Shown here piece by piece: positions 51,459-58,931 of a stretch of DNA of 64,000 nucleotides. The DNA comes from Pseudomonas sp. ATCC PTA-122608. Its GTDB lineage: Bacteria; Pseudomonadota; Gammaproteobacteria; Pseudomonadales; Pseudomonadaceae. The notes below the pieces were generated by a model. The model saw only the letters and a list, made by a program, of their open reading frames with translations. It was not told where the DNA came from and ran no database searches. The stretch's first letter is position 1. Each line of letters begins with the position of its first letter. The stretch spans positions 10,847-74,846 of the forward strand of contig NZ_LPNO01000046.1 of NCBI RefSeq assembly GCF_001952855.1, read 5' to 3'. The translations under genes and the position numbers were made by a program.

Positions 51459-52505
51459 ATGAAAAGCCTGCAAGGGTTGCCCACGCTCATCAGCGCTTCC
51501 GTCGGTGCCCCCGGCAAAGCCCGCAACTTGCCCGCCGACGTTCAGTGCATCCAGTATTTGTTCAACTTGATCATTCCCAAGTTGAGTTTCCCCCTGGCCG
51601 AAAATGGCAAGTGCGACGGCCAGTTGGTGCAGTGCATCAGCCAGTATCAGTTTCGCTACCTCAAGTACGCCCATCCCGACGGGGTTATCGACCCCACCGG
51701 GCGCACCTTCAATAGCCTGATCGAAGAGGCGGTGAAGGTAGCGGTCAAGCCGAATCCTGCCCTGCGTATTCCGACCTTCCTGAATGTGTTCGGCAACACC
51801 AGTTCGGATATGGTCCAGGCCACGGTCAACCATTACCTGGATCGCATGCGGGCGATGATCGAGGCCGAGCGGCGCAACCGGCAGATGATGCTCCAGGCCG
51901 CGTGCGACGGGGGCACGACGCTCACGGACACGGACTTCCAGAACGCCGCCACGCAGTTGGGCAGCGGGATTTCGGTCAATATCATCAAGGCCTTCGCCAC
52001 GGTGGAGTCGGGCGGGCGCTCCGGGTTCGGGCCGGCCAAGTTGCCGGTGATCGCTTTTGAAGGGCACCACTTTCGCAAGTACACCAACCATAAATACGAT
52101 CAGACCCACCCGCTGTTGTCGTACCCCTACGTGAAAAAAGCCGGCCCCCAGTGGAAGGCCAATAACAAGGACCAGACCAAGGCCTGGGAAACCATGGCCA
52201 CGGCCTTTGCGCTGGATCAGGAGGCGGCCTTGAAGTCGGCCTCTTGGGGTATGTTTCAGATAATGGGGTCCAACTGCACGGCCTGTGGTTATAAAACGGT
52301 GTTTGAGTTTGTCGTGGCCATGAAGATTAATGCCGGGCATCAACTCAAGGGCTTCCTCGGTTTTTGCGGTCAGAGCCCGGCCCTGGTCAAGGCCATGAAG
52401 AACAAGGATTACGCCGCCATGGCGCTGAACTATAACGGCAAGGATTATGGCGACTATGACCATCGAATCAAAAAAGCCTACGAAGCACTTGAAGGGAAAA
52501 AATAG
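51459..52505 (+). CDS. Peptidoglycan-binding N-acetylmuramidase (DUF3380 type)
   Basis: A 348-residue protein without a signal peptide. Residues ~10-95 resemble a peptidoglycan-binding domain (NLPADVQCIQYLFNLIIPKL, IDPTGRTFNSLI). Residues ~160-345 form a DUF3380 N-acetylmuramidase domain with the likely catalytic Glu near 182 (KAFATVESGGRSG), VIAFEGHHFRKY, SWGMFQIMG and MALNYNGKDY. It would cleave glycan strands. No holin, spanin or phage gene is near, so it is not a lysis cassette. The next gene starts two bases downstream and encodes an exported protein. I prefer the second ATG (51459), eight bases from AAGGA. Confidence 0.82.
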   Translation: MKSLQGLPTLISASVGAPGKARNLPADVQCIQYLFNLIIPKLSFPLAENGKCDGQLVQCISQYQFRYLKYAHPDGVIDPTGRTFNSLIEEAVKVAVKPNPALRIPTFLNVFGNTSSDMVQATVNHYLDRMRAMIEAERRNRQMMLQAACDGGTTLTDTDFQNAATQLGSGISVNIIKAFATVESGGRSGFGPAKLPVIAFEGHHFRKYTNHKYDQTHPLLSYPYVKKAGPQWKANNKDQTKAWETMATAFALDQEAALKSASWGMFQIMGSNCTACGYKTVFEFVVAMKINAGHQLKGFLGFCGQSPALVKAMKNKDYAAMALNYNGKDYGDYDHRIKKAYEALEGKK

Positions 52506-52506
52506 A

Positions 52507-53121
52507 ATGCCGTTCAAACGTTGCCTGTCCCGATTGCTGGTTGCCTCTTTCGTTTGTGTTGCTGCGGGAACGCCGGCGTTTGCCGCTGCGCTGCACTCGG
52601 GCAAGTACGAAGGGCTGATGCTGGCCGTGACGCCTGAGCATCAGGTGGAAGGTTTTTATGCTGAAGAGATGGGCGAGGGCGTGACCCGCACGTGCACGTT
52701 CTTCCTGCAGGGCAAGGTCGACGGTGCGAAGGCGTCGGTGTCCACGTGGCTGGATGCGACTTACCCGGGAACCGTTGCGGCGTCCTCGGACGGTGTGACG
52801 CTGACGGTGGAGAAGGGCCGCGAGCATCCCGGTTGCATCAGCGTGCTGATGCCGGAAATCGCCACCGGCCTGGACCTGACCCAGACGGCTGCCAAGAAGT
52901 GGATTGGCCTGGTGACCGTTTCAGCCGACAAGGCCTTCCTGCAAAAGACTCCGGACGCCAAGGCTAGTCATCGTGCCTATGTGGTCAAGGACGATGTGGT
53001 CGCGGTGCTGGCGTTCAAGGATGGCTGGGCCCAGGTCGAGTTCATCAATGGCGAAGGCCGCTCTTCCAAGGGCTGGATCAGCCAGGACCAGTACGCCAGG
53101 CTGACGCCGGCAAAAAGCTGA
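52507..53121 (+). CDS. Exported SH3-like protein, possible partner or immunity protein of the muramidase
   Basis: A 204-residue protein with a signal peptide (LLVASFVCVAAGTPAFA). The C-terminal ~60 residues look like a bacterial SH3 domain (AYVVKDDVVAVLAFKDGWAQ, SKGWISQDQYARL). The middle part has two Cys and no domain I recognise. It is separated from the muramidase by one base and followed by a strong terminator, so the two form a closed two-gene unit. Periplasmic location next to a wall hydrolase suggests immunity or targeting; this is inference. Confidence 0.78.
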   Translation: MPFKRCLSRLLVASFVCVAAGTPAFAAALHSGKYEGLMLAVTPEHQVEGFYAEEMGEGVTRTCTFFLQGKVDGAKASVSTWLDATYPGTVAASSDGVTLTVEKGREHPGCISVLMPEIATGLDLTQTAAKKWIGLVTVSADKAFLQKTPDAKASHRAYVVKDDVVAVLAFKDGWAQVEFINGEGRSSKGWISQDQYARLTPAKS

Positions 53122-53134
53122 GGGTGTTCCCCGC

Positions 53135-53167
53135 GCCGCGGTGTGCCGGGCACGCCGCGGCTTTTTT
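53135..53167 (+). terminator. Terminator closing the muramidase unit
   Basis: GCCGCGG-TGTGC-CGG-GCACG-CCGCGGC, a 12-bp stem with one G-T pair, followed by six T. Confidence 0.93.
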
Positions 53168-53170
53168 GAT

Positions 53171-53221
53171 CGTTCCCTCGCTCTGCGTGGGAATGCAGCC
53201 TGGGACGCTCCGCGTCCCGCC
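53171..53221. repeat. Pseudomonas intergenic palindromic repeat
   Basis: CGTTCCCTCGCTCTGCGTGGGAATGC...GGGACGCTCCGCGTCCCGCC belongs to a family of short hairpin repeats common between Pseudomonas genes, distinct from the REP types above. Confidence 0.6.
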
Positions 53222-53237
53222 TTACTTCTCTCAGTAT

Positions 53238-54149
53238 TCAGGCCTTGTTGCGGTTGAACAGCTTGCGGATAACGGCGAACAGCGCCACGACGCCGATCAC
53301 CAGGAACTTCTTCGCCGCCAGCAGGAAGATGCCGATCTTGGCAAACAGCCCGGCCTTGGCCGCGATCCCGCCAGCAACCAGTGCGGCAAGGCCGTAGGTC
53401 GCGAGTTTGTCGGTCTTCGGGTTGAAGTCGGTGTACAGGTTGCCATCGGTGAAGTTGGTAAAGGCCAGGACCTTGGGCAACTCTTGCTTGATGGTGGCCA
53501 GGTCGGCCATGGCGGCGACGGCGTTGAGTTCCAGCACGCCTTCACGGCCCAGCACGCGGATGCTGTAGTTGAGGGTGGTTTGCTTGGCGTCGTCGGCTTT
53601 CAGTTCGCGGGCCCAGTACATCTTGTGGGTGGTGTCGTCGTAGTGCGGCGGCTCGGCCCAGCCCAGCAGGTGCAGGCCTGCGTAGCCTTGTTTCTGGCGT
53701 TCTTTGTTGTCTTCGACGTCTTCTTCCTGCATTTGCTTGAGCAGTTCGGTGTAGTCAATTTTCGCAGCGTCTTCGTCAGAAATGTGCCCGTCAGCCTTGT
53801 AGCTGACGATCACGCCCCAGCCGCGCTCTGACAATGGGCTGACGGCTTTTGGCACGATCATGCCCAGGGTCTTGAAGCCCGGCGGGTTGCCCCAACCATC
53901 GGTCAGCAGGCGCTCGGTGTCTGTGGGGTCGAGGTAGTAGAACTCGTCGTTGAGCTTGAGGGTCGCAATACCGCCGGGCAGGGTGACGGTGCCGGTCTTC
54001 TGCTTGAGGGAACCGAGAAAGTGTTCAGCAGTTTCGGGCGCTTCGGCGGGTGCCGTGGCTTCAACGGGAGCCGGCTTGGCGGCAGCGACGGCGGGGGCGA
54101 CAGGCAGGCTCAGGGCGGCCGCCGCCAGCAACAGGCGGAAGTAATTCAT
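53238..54149 (-). CDS. DUF2167 family membrane protein
   Basis: A 303-residue protein with a signal-like N-terminus (LLLAAAALSLPVAPAVA), an Ala/Pro-rich spacer, a long periplasmic domain of the DUF2167 type (GWGVIVSYKADGHISDEDA; GLHLLGWAEPPHYD) and C-terminal hydrophobic helices (residues ~255-295: AALVAGGIAAKAGLFAKIG; FLVIGVVALFAVI) ending in a basic tail. Function is unknown. It stands alone, 61 bases from the LysR gene on the same strand. Confidence 0.82.
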   Translation of the reverse strand: MNYFRLLLAAAALSLPVAPAVAAAKPAPVEATAPAEAPETAEHFLGSLKQKTGTVTLPGGIATLKLNDEFYYLDPTDTERLLTDGWGNPPGFKTLGMIVPKAVSPLSERGWGVIVSYKADGHISDEDAAKIDYTELLKQMQEEDVEDNKERQKQGYAGLHLLGWAEPPHYDDTTHKMYWARELKADDAKQTTLNYSIRVLGREGVLELNAVAAMADLATIKQELPKVLAFTNFTDGNLYTDFNPKTDKLATYGLAALVAGGIAAKAGLFAKIGIFLLAAKKFLVIGVVALFAVIRKLFNRNKA

Positions 54150-54210
54150 GGTAGTCCCTTACAATTTGAATTAATTTCGCGGGAGGATAACTGAAACATG
54201 CTGTAACGGG

Positions 54211-55074
54211 TTAGCTGAATGTCTCCCGCAGCAGTCCCGCAAAGGCGTCCCGTGCCAGGTGGCGTTGGGTATCTTTGTGCCAGAACAGCAGGTTATCCAC
54301 CGCCGCCAATTCGTCGAAGCGGTAGGACGTCAATTGGTTGGCCTGCTCGTAGCGCGCCAGGATGCCTTCCGGCGCCAGCGCCACACCAATCCCCGCGCTG
54401 ACGCAGCCAATGATCGTGCCCCAACTGGCGTAGCTGGCAATGGCCGGCTTGATGTCGTGGGGCTTGAGCCAGTTTTCCAGGGCGGCGCGGTACGGGCAGC
54501 CGGGCGGCCAGACCAGCAAGGTGCGGCCGGCCAAATCCCGGGCATCCTCGATAGGCGCGCTGGAGGCGCTGGTGATCAGCACCAGGCGCTCGCTGTAGAC
54601 CACGCTGTGTTCGAGCTTCGGGCGTTTGCCGCCGGCGGCCACCAGCGCCGCGTCGATGCGGTGATGTTGCAGGTCATCGAGTAACTGCGCCCAGGCGCCG
54701 GTCACCAATTCCAATTCCACCTGTGGATAGCGCCGATGGTATTCAGCCAGCAACGGCGGCAGGCGGCCACTGGCACTCGACTCCACGGCGCCGATGCGCA
54801 GCTTGCCGCGTGGAATTGCATTGCTGTCGACGGCGCGCTTGGACTCTTCCACCAGCGCCAAAATGCGCTCGCAGTAGTCGAGAAATACTTCGCCGGCCGC
54901 ACTGATCGCCAACCCGCGCCCGGCACGAATGAACAGCGGGGTGCCCAGCTCGCTTTCCAGCTGCTTGATGCGCGTGGTGATGTTGGACGGCACGCAGTGC
55001 AGTTGCAGGGCGGCCTGGGCCACGCTGCCGGTTTGCGCCACGGCTTTCACCATTTTCAGTTGGGCCAGTTCCAT
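54211..55074 (-). CDS. LysR family transcriptional regulator
   Basis: A 287-residue regulator: winged helix at residues ~1-60 (AQTGSVAQAALQLHCVPSNI) and a two-lobed effector domain. It diverges from an EamA-type exporter with 97 bases between starts, the common regulator/target layout, so control of that exporter is likely. The inducer is unknown. Confidence 0.9.
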   Translation of the reverse strand: MELAQLKMVKAVAQTGSVAQAALQLHCVPSNITTRIKQLESELGTPLFIRAGRGLAISAAGEVFLDYCERILALVEESKRAVDSNAIPRGKLRIGAVESSASGRLPPLLAEYHRRYPQVELELVTGAWAQLLDDLQHHRIDAALVAAGGKRPKLEHSVVYSERLVLITSASSAPIEDARDLAGRTLLVWPPGCPYRAALENWLKPHDIKPAIASYASWGTIIGCVSAGIGVALAPEGILARYEQANQLTSYRFDELAAVDNLLFWHKDTQRHLARDAFAGLLRETFS

Positions 55075-55171
55075 CGCTCAGTTCCAGTGATTACAGAAGT
55101 CAGAAACGGTTAATTGTCCTGCGCCGTGCCGGGGCCAAGACTGACGGCATTCCCACTGCTGGACGCCGTTC

Positions 55172-56140
55172 ATGAATGCCCCCTCACCCGTAAAGCTTAC
55201 GCTAGTCACTGCCAGCGTCATCCTCTGTTGGGCATATTCGCCGATTGGCGTGCACCTGGCCTTGCACAGTTACAGCCCGGGCCAACTGGCCTTGGTGCGG
55301 TTTCTGATTGCTTCGGTGTTGATGGCCGGCGTGGCATTGGTCGGGAAGATCGAGCGGCCACGGCTGCGGGACCTGCCGTGGCTGCTGGTGCTGGGGTTCT
55401 TCGGGATTTTCCTGCACCACCTCACCATCAATTTCGGCCAGCAATTTGTCACGGCTGCGGCGTCCAGTGTGCTGGCGCAGTCCGTTCCGCTGTTTACAGT
55501 GCTGGTGGCGTTTTTTGGCTTGAAGGAGCGGGTCACCGGCTGGCGCTGGGGTTGCGTGTTGCTGGGTTTGAGCGGGGTACTGGTGGTGATCTGGGGTGAG
55601 CATGGCCTGGGGGAGATTGACCCCCGTGGCTTGATGATCCTGGTGGCGGCGCTGTCGTGGAGCCTTTATTTCACGATCCAGAAACACTATTCCCGGCGCT
55701 ACAGCCCGCTGACCACGGTGTGCTACACCGTGTGGTCGGGCACCTTGCTGCTGTGTGTGTATTTGCCGGATTTACCGGCAGTGGTGGCGCAGTCATCAGC
55801 CCAAGCCAACTGGGCGGTGTTGTTGCTCGGCGTGTTTCCCAGCGCCCTGGCGTACCTGGCCTGGGCCTATGTGTTGCGGCATGCCGAAGTCAGCCGTGCT
55901 TCCGTGGCGTTGTACCTGGTGCCGCCGGTGGCGATGGTGATGGCCGCCTCGCTGCTGGGCGAGCAGGTTTCGATGCGCGTGGTGCTGGGTGGCCTGATCG
56001 TGCTGGCCAGTGTCGGTGCCATCAGCCTGGAAGGGCGCTGGCGCCGCAAACCGTTACGGGTTCACGGTGAACACCCGCAGGCGGTGACCGTCGGGGTCCT
56101 GGGCGACAAAGGTGTAGCCGAAATCCGCCTCGACCGGTGA
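55172..56140 (+). CDS. EamA (DMT) family transporter
   Basis: A 322-residue inner-membrane protein with ten predicted helices in two EamA repeats (residues ~10-140 and ~155-285), for example LILVAALSWSLYFTIQKHY as the start of repeat two. Such proteins export small metabolites. The last ~29 codons (from 56054) run antisense through the end of the convergent VOC gene and look like a tail without family conservation. Confidence 0.88.
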   Translation: MNAPSPVKLTLVTASVILCWAYSPIGVHLALHSYSPGQLALVRFLIASVLMAGVALVGKIERPRLRDLPWLLVLGFFGIFLHHLTINFGQQFVTAAASSVLAQSVPLFTVLVAFFGLKERVTGWRWGCVLLGLSGVLVVIWGEHGLGEIDPRGLMILVAALSWSLYFTIQKHYSRRYSPLTTVCYTVWSGTLLLCVYLPDLPAVVAQSSAQANWAVLLLGVFPSALAYLAWAYVLRHAEVSRASVALYLVPPVAMVMAASLLGEQVSMRVVLGGLIVLASVGAISLEGRWRRKPLRVHGEHPQAVTVGVLGDKGVAEIRLDR

Positions 56141-56425
56141 CTGGATGATGCTCAACCCCAGTTGCACCCAGCGCGCGTGCAGTTCATCGACCGCTGCTAT
56201 ATCAGCGACGCAGAATCCCACCTCGCCACCGCCGACTGTGGCCTGGGCAGCCGGCTCCACGGTATGGCGCGACCACAGCCCGAGTTTTACCCCGTTGTCG
56301 AGGATGAACAATGCGAAGGTCGGCCCCAGCTCTACAGGTGCATTGTCCAGCAGGCGGCTATAGAGGTTGGCGCTGGTGGCCGGGCTGTCGACGTACAACA
56401 AAAAGTAATGGGCAAGGCTATTCAT
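56054..56425 (-). CDS. VOC-superfamily (glyoxalase/bleomycin-resistance-like) protein
   Basis: A 123-residue single-domain VOC protein with the beta-alpha-beta-beta-beta pattern (HYFLLYVDSPATSANLYSRL; FTFVAQDPDGHRLRVF-like ending). Metal ligands are not obvious, so it may be a binding or phenazine-type protein instead of an enzyme. Its 3' end overlaps the EamA gene by 87 bases in convergent orientation. Confidence 0.85.
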   Translation of the reverse strand: MNSLAHYFLLYVDSPATSANLYSRLLDNAPVELGPTFALFILDNGVKLGLWSRHTVEPAAQATVGGGEVGFCVADIAAVDELHARWVQLGLSIIQSPVEADFGYTFVAQDPDGHRLRVFTVNP

Positions 56426-56514
56426 GATGACTCCCTGATAGTGCGCAGCAATGCTGCGGCTCAGTCCCTAGTCTAAGGGGCTGTCCTGTCAGTTCATGTC
56501 AGGAGTCATCAAGC

Positions 56515-56547
56515 AAAGAGCAGACAGTCTCGCTGTCTGCTCTTTTT
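56515..56547 (+). terminator. Strong hairpin between the VOC and XRE genes
   Basis: AAAGAGCAGACAG-TCTCG-CTGTCTGCTCTTT is a perfect 13-bp stem with five T on the plus strand. No plus-strand gene ends before it; on the minus strand it follows the XRE gene with a poorer T tract, so it most likely ends XRE transcription. Confidence 0.75.
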
Positions 56548-56572
56548 ATTGCGTGCACGGGTGTTGCGAGCT

Positions 56573-56887
56573 CTAAGGCTTGGACAAGGCCTGGTCTACC
56601 GCTGCGATCAGCTTTCCCAGATCCTTCGGGGTGGCTTTATGAATGACACCGAACAGATAAGCGCGCTGTTCCTCTTCGTCGACCAGGTCTGCGAAAAAGA
56701 CTTTCAGCTTCACTCCCAGCGCCTCTGCGAACAAGAACAGAGCCTCGACGCTGGGTGTATAGGTGCCGGTTTCGAAGCGGCTGATGGTTTTAGGGTCAAA
56801 ACCGGTTTTTTCACCTAGTTCAGCCTGAGTAAGCCCTGCGACCTTGCGGTAACGTCTGATGGCCGGACCCAAACTTGAAATGTGCAT
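56573..56887 (-). CDS. XRE-family helix-turn-helix regulator
   Basis: A 104-residue protein. Residues ~8-62 form an HTH_XRE domain (GLTQAELGEKTGFDPKTISR, FETGTYTPSVEAL). The C-terminal ~40 residues are charged and helical. No toxin partner or target gene is evident beside it; the AT-rich region upstream has no convincing gene. It is a stand-alone regulator of unknown role. Confidence 0.82.
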   Translation of the reverse strand: MHISSLGPAIRRYRKVAGLTQAELGEKTGFDPKTISRFETGTYTPSVEALFLFAEALGVKLKVFFADLVDEEEQRAYLFGVIHKATPKDLGKLIAAVDQALSKP

Positions 56888-57347
56888 CGCTCAATTCCCA
56901 TTTAGAATCAAGAACTTAACGATAAATCTTAAAAATAGACAACCGCATATACCATCACCTTTTCTTGCAAAATGTGATGTAATTCGTAGAATCGGCATCT
57001 AGGACAAGTATTTGGTGGTCTCGTTTCAGAAGGCAGGTTTATGAAACAGGAAATCATTGCTTTCTCCTTACTCTCATAAATGTGCCCATAAAACGGACGC
57101 TTGGCAGGGACTGAAACGTCGCTCGTCAGTGCCACGCTTCATTGCGCCTCACGTGCTGGATACCCGAAATCAAGCCTAGTTGATCATCACTGAATGGATG
57201 ATGAATTGCTGTGCAAAATCGTGGGTTTGCGCCCGTTTGCGGCCAACCAGCCGATCGACGGCGCAGCCCGACTGGAAATACGAATCCGCCTGTCCTGCCT
57301 ACCCGGTAGTCGAGAGAGCGATCGAATGCTGTCCATGGAGCTTTAAC
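56888..57347. other. Non-coding interval between the XRE and aer genes
   Basis: About 460 bases, AT-rich near the XRE start. It has a TCATC...GATGA inverted repeat near 57184-57204. A 68-codon minus-strand reading at 56929-57135 has no recognisable domain and was not accepted. GGAG at 57337-57340 is the ribosome site of aer. I see no other element. Confidence 0.5.
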
Positions 57348-58913
57348 GTGCGTCTCAACTTGCCGGTCACTGCTGTTGAACAGACTTTTGGGGAGCAGCA
57401 ACGGCTAATTTCCGCGACTGACGTCAACAGCCACATTACCTACTGCAACGCCGAGTTTGCCGCCATGAGCGGTTTTACCCAGGCCGAGCTGATCGGCAGC
57501 ACCCATAACCTGGTGCGCCACCCGGACATGCCGCCCGCCGTATTCCAACTGATGTGGAGCTACCTCAAGGCCGGGCAGAGCTGGATGGGCGTGGTGAAGA
57601 ACCGCTGCAAGAACGGCAACTACTACTGGGTCAGCGCCTATGTGACGCCGATCCTCGAAGACGGGCGGCTGACGGGATACGAGTCGGTGCGGGTCAAGCC
57701 CACCCGCGAACAGGTACGGCGCGCCGAAGCGCTTTACGCGCGCTTGCAGGCCGGTGGTGCGGCGGTCGCGCCAGTGCGGCGCCTGGCATCCATGGCCCAG
57801 GCCCTGGCTCTGCCATTGGTGGCCGCCGCCGCCAGCGTCGCCGCCTTTCAATGGGTTCCGGGTGTGTGGGGTCAGGCGGTGACCGTTGGCCTGTTTCTCG
57901 GTGTAGGTATCTGGGCCCATCAACGCTTGGGACTACAGCTCAAGCGGATTGTGCAGAACACGCCTAACGCCTTTTCCGACCCTATCAGCGCCATGACCTA
58001 CAGCGATGCGCTGGGGCCGACCGCGCAGTTGGAAATGATCCTGATCAGCGAAGAGGCACGACTTAAGACTGCGCTTACGCGCCTCAGCGATCTGGCCAAC
58101 CAGATGGCCGAAGCGGCCGCCCATTCCAGCGTGCTGTCGAGCACCACCGAGTCGGCGCTGTTGGAACAACGTGCCGAGACCGACATGACCGCCGCCGCCA
58201 TGACCGAGATGGCCGCGTCCATCGCCGAAGTGGCGGTGCACGTGCAACAAACCGCCAGCGAAGCCCACACCGCCAACACCCTCGCCGAGCAGGGCAGCCA
58301 GGTGGCCGGCACATCGCGCGAGGCGATCCAGTTGCTGGCCGGCACCGTCACCCAGATCAACCAGGCTGTGGGCAACCTCGCCGGGCAGACCCAGCAAATC
58401 CAGGTGGCCGCGAGCATGATCCAGGCGATCGCCGACCAGACCAACCTGTTGGCGCTCAACGCGGCCATTGAAGCGGCCCGCGCCGGTGAGCAGGGCCGCG
58501 GTTTTGCCGTGGTGGCCGACGAGGTGCGCGCATTGGCGGGCAAGACCCGCGAGTCGACCCAGCAGATCCAGGGCATCATCCAGAACCTGCGGGCCGGCGC
58601 CGATGAGGCGGTCGAGATCGCAAGCCTGGGCATTCACGAAGCCGAGCAGGGCGTGCAGCAGGTGCTTGAGGCGCAGCAGGCGCTGCAAGGTATTCGCCAC
58701 GCGGTGGAACGGATTACCGACATGAGCCAGCAAATGGCTGCCGCCTCCCAGGAACAATCCCACGTCGCCGAGGAAGTTTCACAACAGATCAATAACGTCG
58801 CCGCCACGGTGCAAAAGACAGCGGGCAATGCCAACGCTGCAGTCACCCGTGGCAGGGAACTCGAAAGCATCTCTTCCGGGTTGCGCGCCCTGGTCGAGCG
58901 GTTCAACCGCTAG
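57348..58913 (+). CDS. aer: Aerotaxis receptor Aer
   Basis: A 521-residue methyl-accepting-type receptor. A PAS domain with the FAD-binding pattern (residues ~20-115: LVRHPDMPPAVFQLMW, GNYYWVSAYVTPI) is followed by a short hydrophobic hairpin near residues 150-190 with no periplasmic domain, and a long cytoplasmic signalling coil with the conserved tip (NLLALNAAIEAARAGEQGRG). This matches the redox sensor Aer. I use GTG at 57348 with GGAG upstream (MRLNLPVTAVEQTF), since earlier in-frame codons are not conserved. Confidence 0.93.
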   Translation: MRLNLPVTAVEQTFGEQQRLISATDVNSHITYCNAEFAAMSGFTQAELIGSTHNLVRHPDMPPAVFQLMWSYLKAGQSWMGVVKNRCKNGNYYWVSAYVTPILEDGRLTGYESVRVKPTREQVRRAEALYARLQAGGAAVAPVRRLASMAQALALPLVAAAASVAAFQWVPGVWGQAVTVGLFLGVGIWAHQRLGLQLKRIVQNTPNAFSDPISAMTYSDALGPTAQLEMILISEEARLKTALTRLSDLANQMAEAAAHSSVLSSTTESALLEQRAETDMTAAAMTEMAASIAEVAVHVQQTASEAHTANTLAEQGSQVAGTSREAIQLLAGTVTQINQAVGNLAGQTQQIQVAASMIQAIADQTNLLALNAAIEAARAGEQGRGFAVVADEVRALAGKTRESTQQIQGIIQNLRAGADEAVEIASLGIHEAEQGVQQVLEAQQALQGIRHAVERITDMSQQMAAASQEQSHVAEEVSQQINNVAATVQKTAGNANAAVTRGRELESISSGLRALVERFNR

Positions 58914-58931
58914 CCACAGTGAGCCTCACTC

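Noticed and set aside
51459..53121. Phage lysis cassette
   Set aside because: Muramidase is present, but there is no holin, spanin, or any structural phage gene; the partner is an exported SH3-like protein.
56929..57135. 68-codon minus-strand frame upstream of the XRE gene, considered as a toxin partner
   Set aside because: No toxin-like motif, poor start context, and it is not spaced like a toxin-antitoxin pair.
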